7,375 nucleotides of DNA from Kiritimatiellota bacterium (lineage in GTDB: Bacteria; Verrucomicrobiota; Kiritimatiellia; RFP12; UBA1067): positions 1-7,375 of the forward strand of contig WRML01000099.1 in NCBI GenBank assembly GCA_009777165.1, given 5' to 3'. Position 1 is the first letter of the stretch. The number at the start of each line of letters is the position of its first letter. This document shows, one piece after another, positions 5,719-7,375 of this stretch. The translations under genes and the position numbers were made by a program. Below the pieces are notes generated by a model. It saw nothing but the letters and a program-made list of their open reading frames with translations, was not told the origin of the DNA and did no database searches.

Positions 5719-5753
5719 GGCCGCCGACTGCCTGCACGGCAACTGAGGCGGCC
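5719..5753 (+). promoter_or_regulatory. rpsD-rpoA intergenic hairpin
   Basis: GGCCGCC (5719-5725) pairs with GGCGGCC (5747-5753), and inside it TGCC (5729-5732) pairs with GGCA (5738-5741) around a TGCAC loop. The rpoA ribosome-binding site GAAAGGACGG begins two bases after the stem. There is no T-tract, so it is not an intrinsic terminator. It could set rpoA translation or mark an RNA processing or protein-binding site. Confidence 0.5.
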
Positions 5754-5768
5754 TGAAAGGACGGAAAC

Positions 5769-6761
5769 ATGCCGATTCGTTTGAGTCGTTTTGAAATGCC
5801 GAGGCGCGTGCAGAAGGATGAGACAACCGCAACCGGGACTTACACCCGGTTCATCGCGGAGCCGTTCGAGGTCGGGTACGCCCGCACCGTCGGGAACTCC
5901 CTGCGCCGTGTCTTGCTCTCATCCATTGAGGGCGTCGCGATTACCACCGTGAAGATCAACGGAGCGAACCACGAGTTCTGCTCCATCCCCGGGGTCAGCG
6001 AAGACGTGACCGACATCATCCTCAACCTCAAGCGCGTGCTTCTCAAGAGTTTCAGCCGTGCCCCTGTGCTGTTGAAACTGCGCAAGAAGGGCGCGGGTGT
6101 GGTGACGGCCGCGGACTTCGTCAGGGATAACGCGGTCGAGGTCCTTAACCCCGCCCAGCACATCGCCACGCTCGACACCGACGGAGACCTCGACCTCGAG
6201 GTCGAGATCCGCAGCGGCCGCGGCTTCTGTCCCGCCGAGGGCAATAAGCCAGAGGAGCAGATTATCGGGCGCATCCCCGTTGACAGCATCTTCTCTCCGG
6301 TCTCACGCGTCAATTTCCAGGTGGAGAACACTCGCGTCGGCCAACGCACGGACTACGAGAAGCTCGTGCTGGACGTCTGGACGGACGGGCGCGTCACGCC
6401 CGACGAGGCGCTCAAGACCGCCGCCGCCGTGCTCCGTCACCACCTCGACGTGTTCGTGGACTACAGCGAGGAAGTGCTGGAGTTCGAGGAGTCCGAGAAG
6501 AAAGTGGACGAGGAGCGCGACCGCCTGCGCCACATCCTCAACATGAGCGTCAACGAAATCGAGCTCAGCGTCCGTGCCGCCAACTGCCTCAACAACGCCA
6601 ACATCACCACCGTCGGCGAGCTGGCGATGAAGACGGAGTCCGATATGCTCAAGTACCGCAACTTCGGTAAAAAGTCGCTGAACGAGATCAAGGACAAGCT
6701 GGTGGACCTGGGGCTCTACCTCGGATACAAGTTTGACCTAGACCTGATGGAGAAAAAGTAA
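5769..6761 (+). CDS. rpoA: DNA-directed RNA polymerase subunit alpha
   Basis: The alpha dimer assembles beta and beta', and its C-terminal domain binds UP elements and activators. The product is 330 residues, a normal length. The N-terminal domain (1 to about 235) includes FIAEPFEVGYARTVGNSLRRVLLSS (split here only by the dimer interface around 30-52) and the LDVWTDGRVTPDEAL segment. A charged linker (about 236-255) follows. The C-terminal domain (about 256-325) has VRAANCL with Arg269, matching E. coli Arg265 that contacts DNA, and GKKSLNEIKDKL (300-311). E. coli Lys271 corresponds here to Asn275. Distances to the neighbours are 69 bases from rpsD and 20 bases to rplQ. Confidence 0.99.
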   Translation: MPIRLSRFEMPRRVQKDETTATGTYTRFIAEPFEVGYARTVGNSLRRVLLSSIEGVAITTVKINGANHEFCSIPGVSEDVTDIILNLKRVLLKSFSRAPVLLKLRKKGAGVVTAADFVRDNAVEVLNPAQHIATLDTDGDLDLEVEIRSGRGFCPAEGNKPEEQIIGRIPVDSIFSPVSRVNFQVENTRVGQRTDYEKLVLDVWTDGRVTPDEALKTAAAVLRHHLDVFVDYSEEVLEFEESEKKVDEERDRLRHILNMSVNEIELSVRAANCLNNANITTVGELAMKTESDMLKYRNFGKKSLNEIKDKLVDLGLYLGYKFDLDLMEKK

Positions 6762-6781
6762 GACAGAGAGAGGGTGAAGAC

Positions 6782-7192
6782 ATGCGACATCAAAGAATTG
6801 CCAAAAAGTTCGGCCGTAAGCCCGCGCACCGCAAGGCGCTCATGAGCAGCCTCGTGACGAACCTGATCCTGCACAGCAGTATCCAGACCACGCTGGCCAA
6901 GGCCAAGCAGGCACGCCGCGACGCGGAGAAAATCGTGACCGTTGCCCGGAAGGGCACTCTGGCGGCCCGGCGGCTCGCCGCCTCCCGCCTGCAGAGCCCA
7001 GAGGCGGTGCAGAAGCTGTTCGACAGCATCGTCCCGCAGATGGACGGGCGCAACGGCGGCTACACCCGCATCCTGAAGATCGGCCAGCGCCGCAGTGACG
7101 GATCGGAAATGTGCTTCCTTCAGTGGGTCGAGAAGCTGTCTGCCGTCGCACCTGCGGAAGCGGCCGCGCCGACGACGGAAACGACCGCGTAA
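6782..7192 (+). CDS. rplQ: 50S ribosomal protein L17
   Basis: L17 lies near the exit tunnel of the 50S subunit and helps organise 23S rRNA. The core (1 to about 118) has the family start MRHQRIAKKFGRKPAHRKALMSSL split over residues 1-24 and the region GGYTRILKIGQRRSDGSEMC (92-111). The last 18 residues are an Ala/Thr/Glu-rich tail, giving 136 residues in total against roughly 116-127 in many bacteria. GAGAGAGGGTGAAG precedes the ATG. It closes the alpha operon, as in most bacteria. Confidence 0.98.
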   Translation: MRHQRIAKKFGRKPAHRKALMSSLVTNLILHSSIQTTLAKAKQARRDAEKIVTVARKGTLAARRLAASRLQSPEAVQKLFDSIVPQMDGRNGGYTRILKIGQRRSDGSEMCFLQWVEKLSAVAPAEAAAPTTETTA

Positions 7193-7217
7193 GCGGAAAG
7201 GGCAAGAACATCACAGT

Positions 7218-7260
7218 GGAAAGCGGAAGGCACCTGAAAGGGGCCTTCTGCTTCCGTTTC
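7218..7260 (+). terminator. Probable terminator of the rpmJ-rplQ operon
   Basis: AAGCGGAAGGC (7221-7231) pairs with GCCTTCTGCTT (7243-7253) through 11 base pairs with one G-U, and the loop adds CC/GG closing a TGAAA. GTTTCGGTT follows, which is only weakly T-rich. It lies 28 bases after the rplQ stop. The strong stem makes a terminator likely, and the 72-bp repeat further on may add a second one. Confidence 0.65.
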
Positions 7261-7299
7261 GGTTATGGCCATGAAGGGCGGGGGGAGGCATAGCGAAAT

Positions 7300-7371
7300 C
7301 ACTTTTAAAGCATACCGTAACAACATCCCGTTAGGGATGTTTCTTTCGGTAGAAGAGAGCGTAAAAAAAAA
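7300..7371 (+). repeat. 72-bp palindromic repeat, right copy
   Basis: This is the partner of 72-143 in inverted orientation. It reads CACTTTTAAAG (7300-7310), TACCG (7313-7317), the palindrome AACATCCCGTTAGGGATGTT (7322-7341), TCTTT, CGGTA (7347-7351), GAAGAGAGCG and A9. The TACCG/CGGTA arms pair over five bases, one more than in the left copy. It lies 108 bases after the rplQ stop, so both copies sit downstream of a ribosomal operon in the same sense. The window ends within a few bases of it, as often happens when an assembly breaks at a dispersed repeat. Confidence 0.9.
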
Positions 7372-7375
7372 TTAT

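Overview
This window is a bacterial ribosomal-protein locus of about 7.4 kb, high in GC inside the genes. It holds two complete operons that read away from each other, flanked by repeat-rich non-coding DNA. Every protein is a recognisable housekeeping family. The S13, S11 and alpha-subunit sequences, the Ala/Glu-rich N-terminal extension on S11 and the many short palindromes between genes suggest the Planctomycetes-Verrucomicrobia-Chlamydiae group, perhaps Kiritimatiellota or Verrucomicrobiota. That placement is by eye and is not a database result.

Layout: positions 1-45 may be the acidic C-terminus of a plus-strand gene, followed by a good intrinsic terminator. Positions about 70-567 hold no gene but are dense in hairpins and small repeats. 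The minus-strand operon runs secE, nusG, rplK, rplA, rplJ, rplL from 3594 down to 568, with a TTGACA-type promoter near 3697-3702 and a probable terminator at 511-552. The intergenic region 3595-3990 carries the divergent promoters, a GC-rich stretch of unknown role and a long A/T tract. The plus-strand alpha operon runs rpmJ, rpsM, rpsK, rpsD, rpoA, rplQ from 3991 to 7192 and is followed by a strong hairpin.

How the genes work together: SecE is part of the protein-export channel. NusG links RNA polymerase to Rho or the ribosome. L11, L1, L10 and L7/L12 form the L1 and L12 stalks of the 50S subunit. L36 and L17 are 50S proteins, S13, S11 and S4 are 30S proteins, and RpoA is the polymerase assembly platform. 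The order inside each operon is ancient, but the surroundings are unusual: rpoBC does not follow rplL, and secY/infA does not precede rpmJ.

The most interesting non-coding feature is a 72-bp repeat found once near each end of the window, at 72-143 (minus) and 7300-7371 (plus). It lies downstream of each operon in the same orientation relative to transcription. I found no defence system, mobile-element gene, CRISPR array, tRNA or rRNA.
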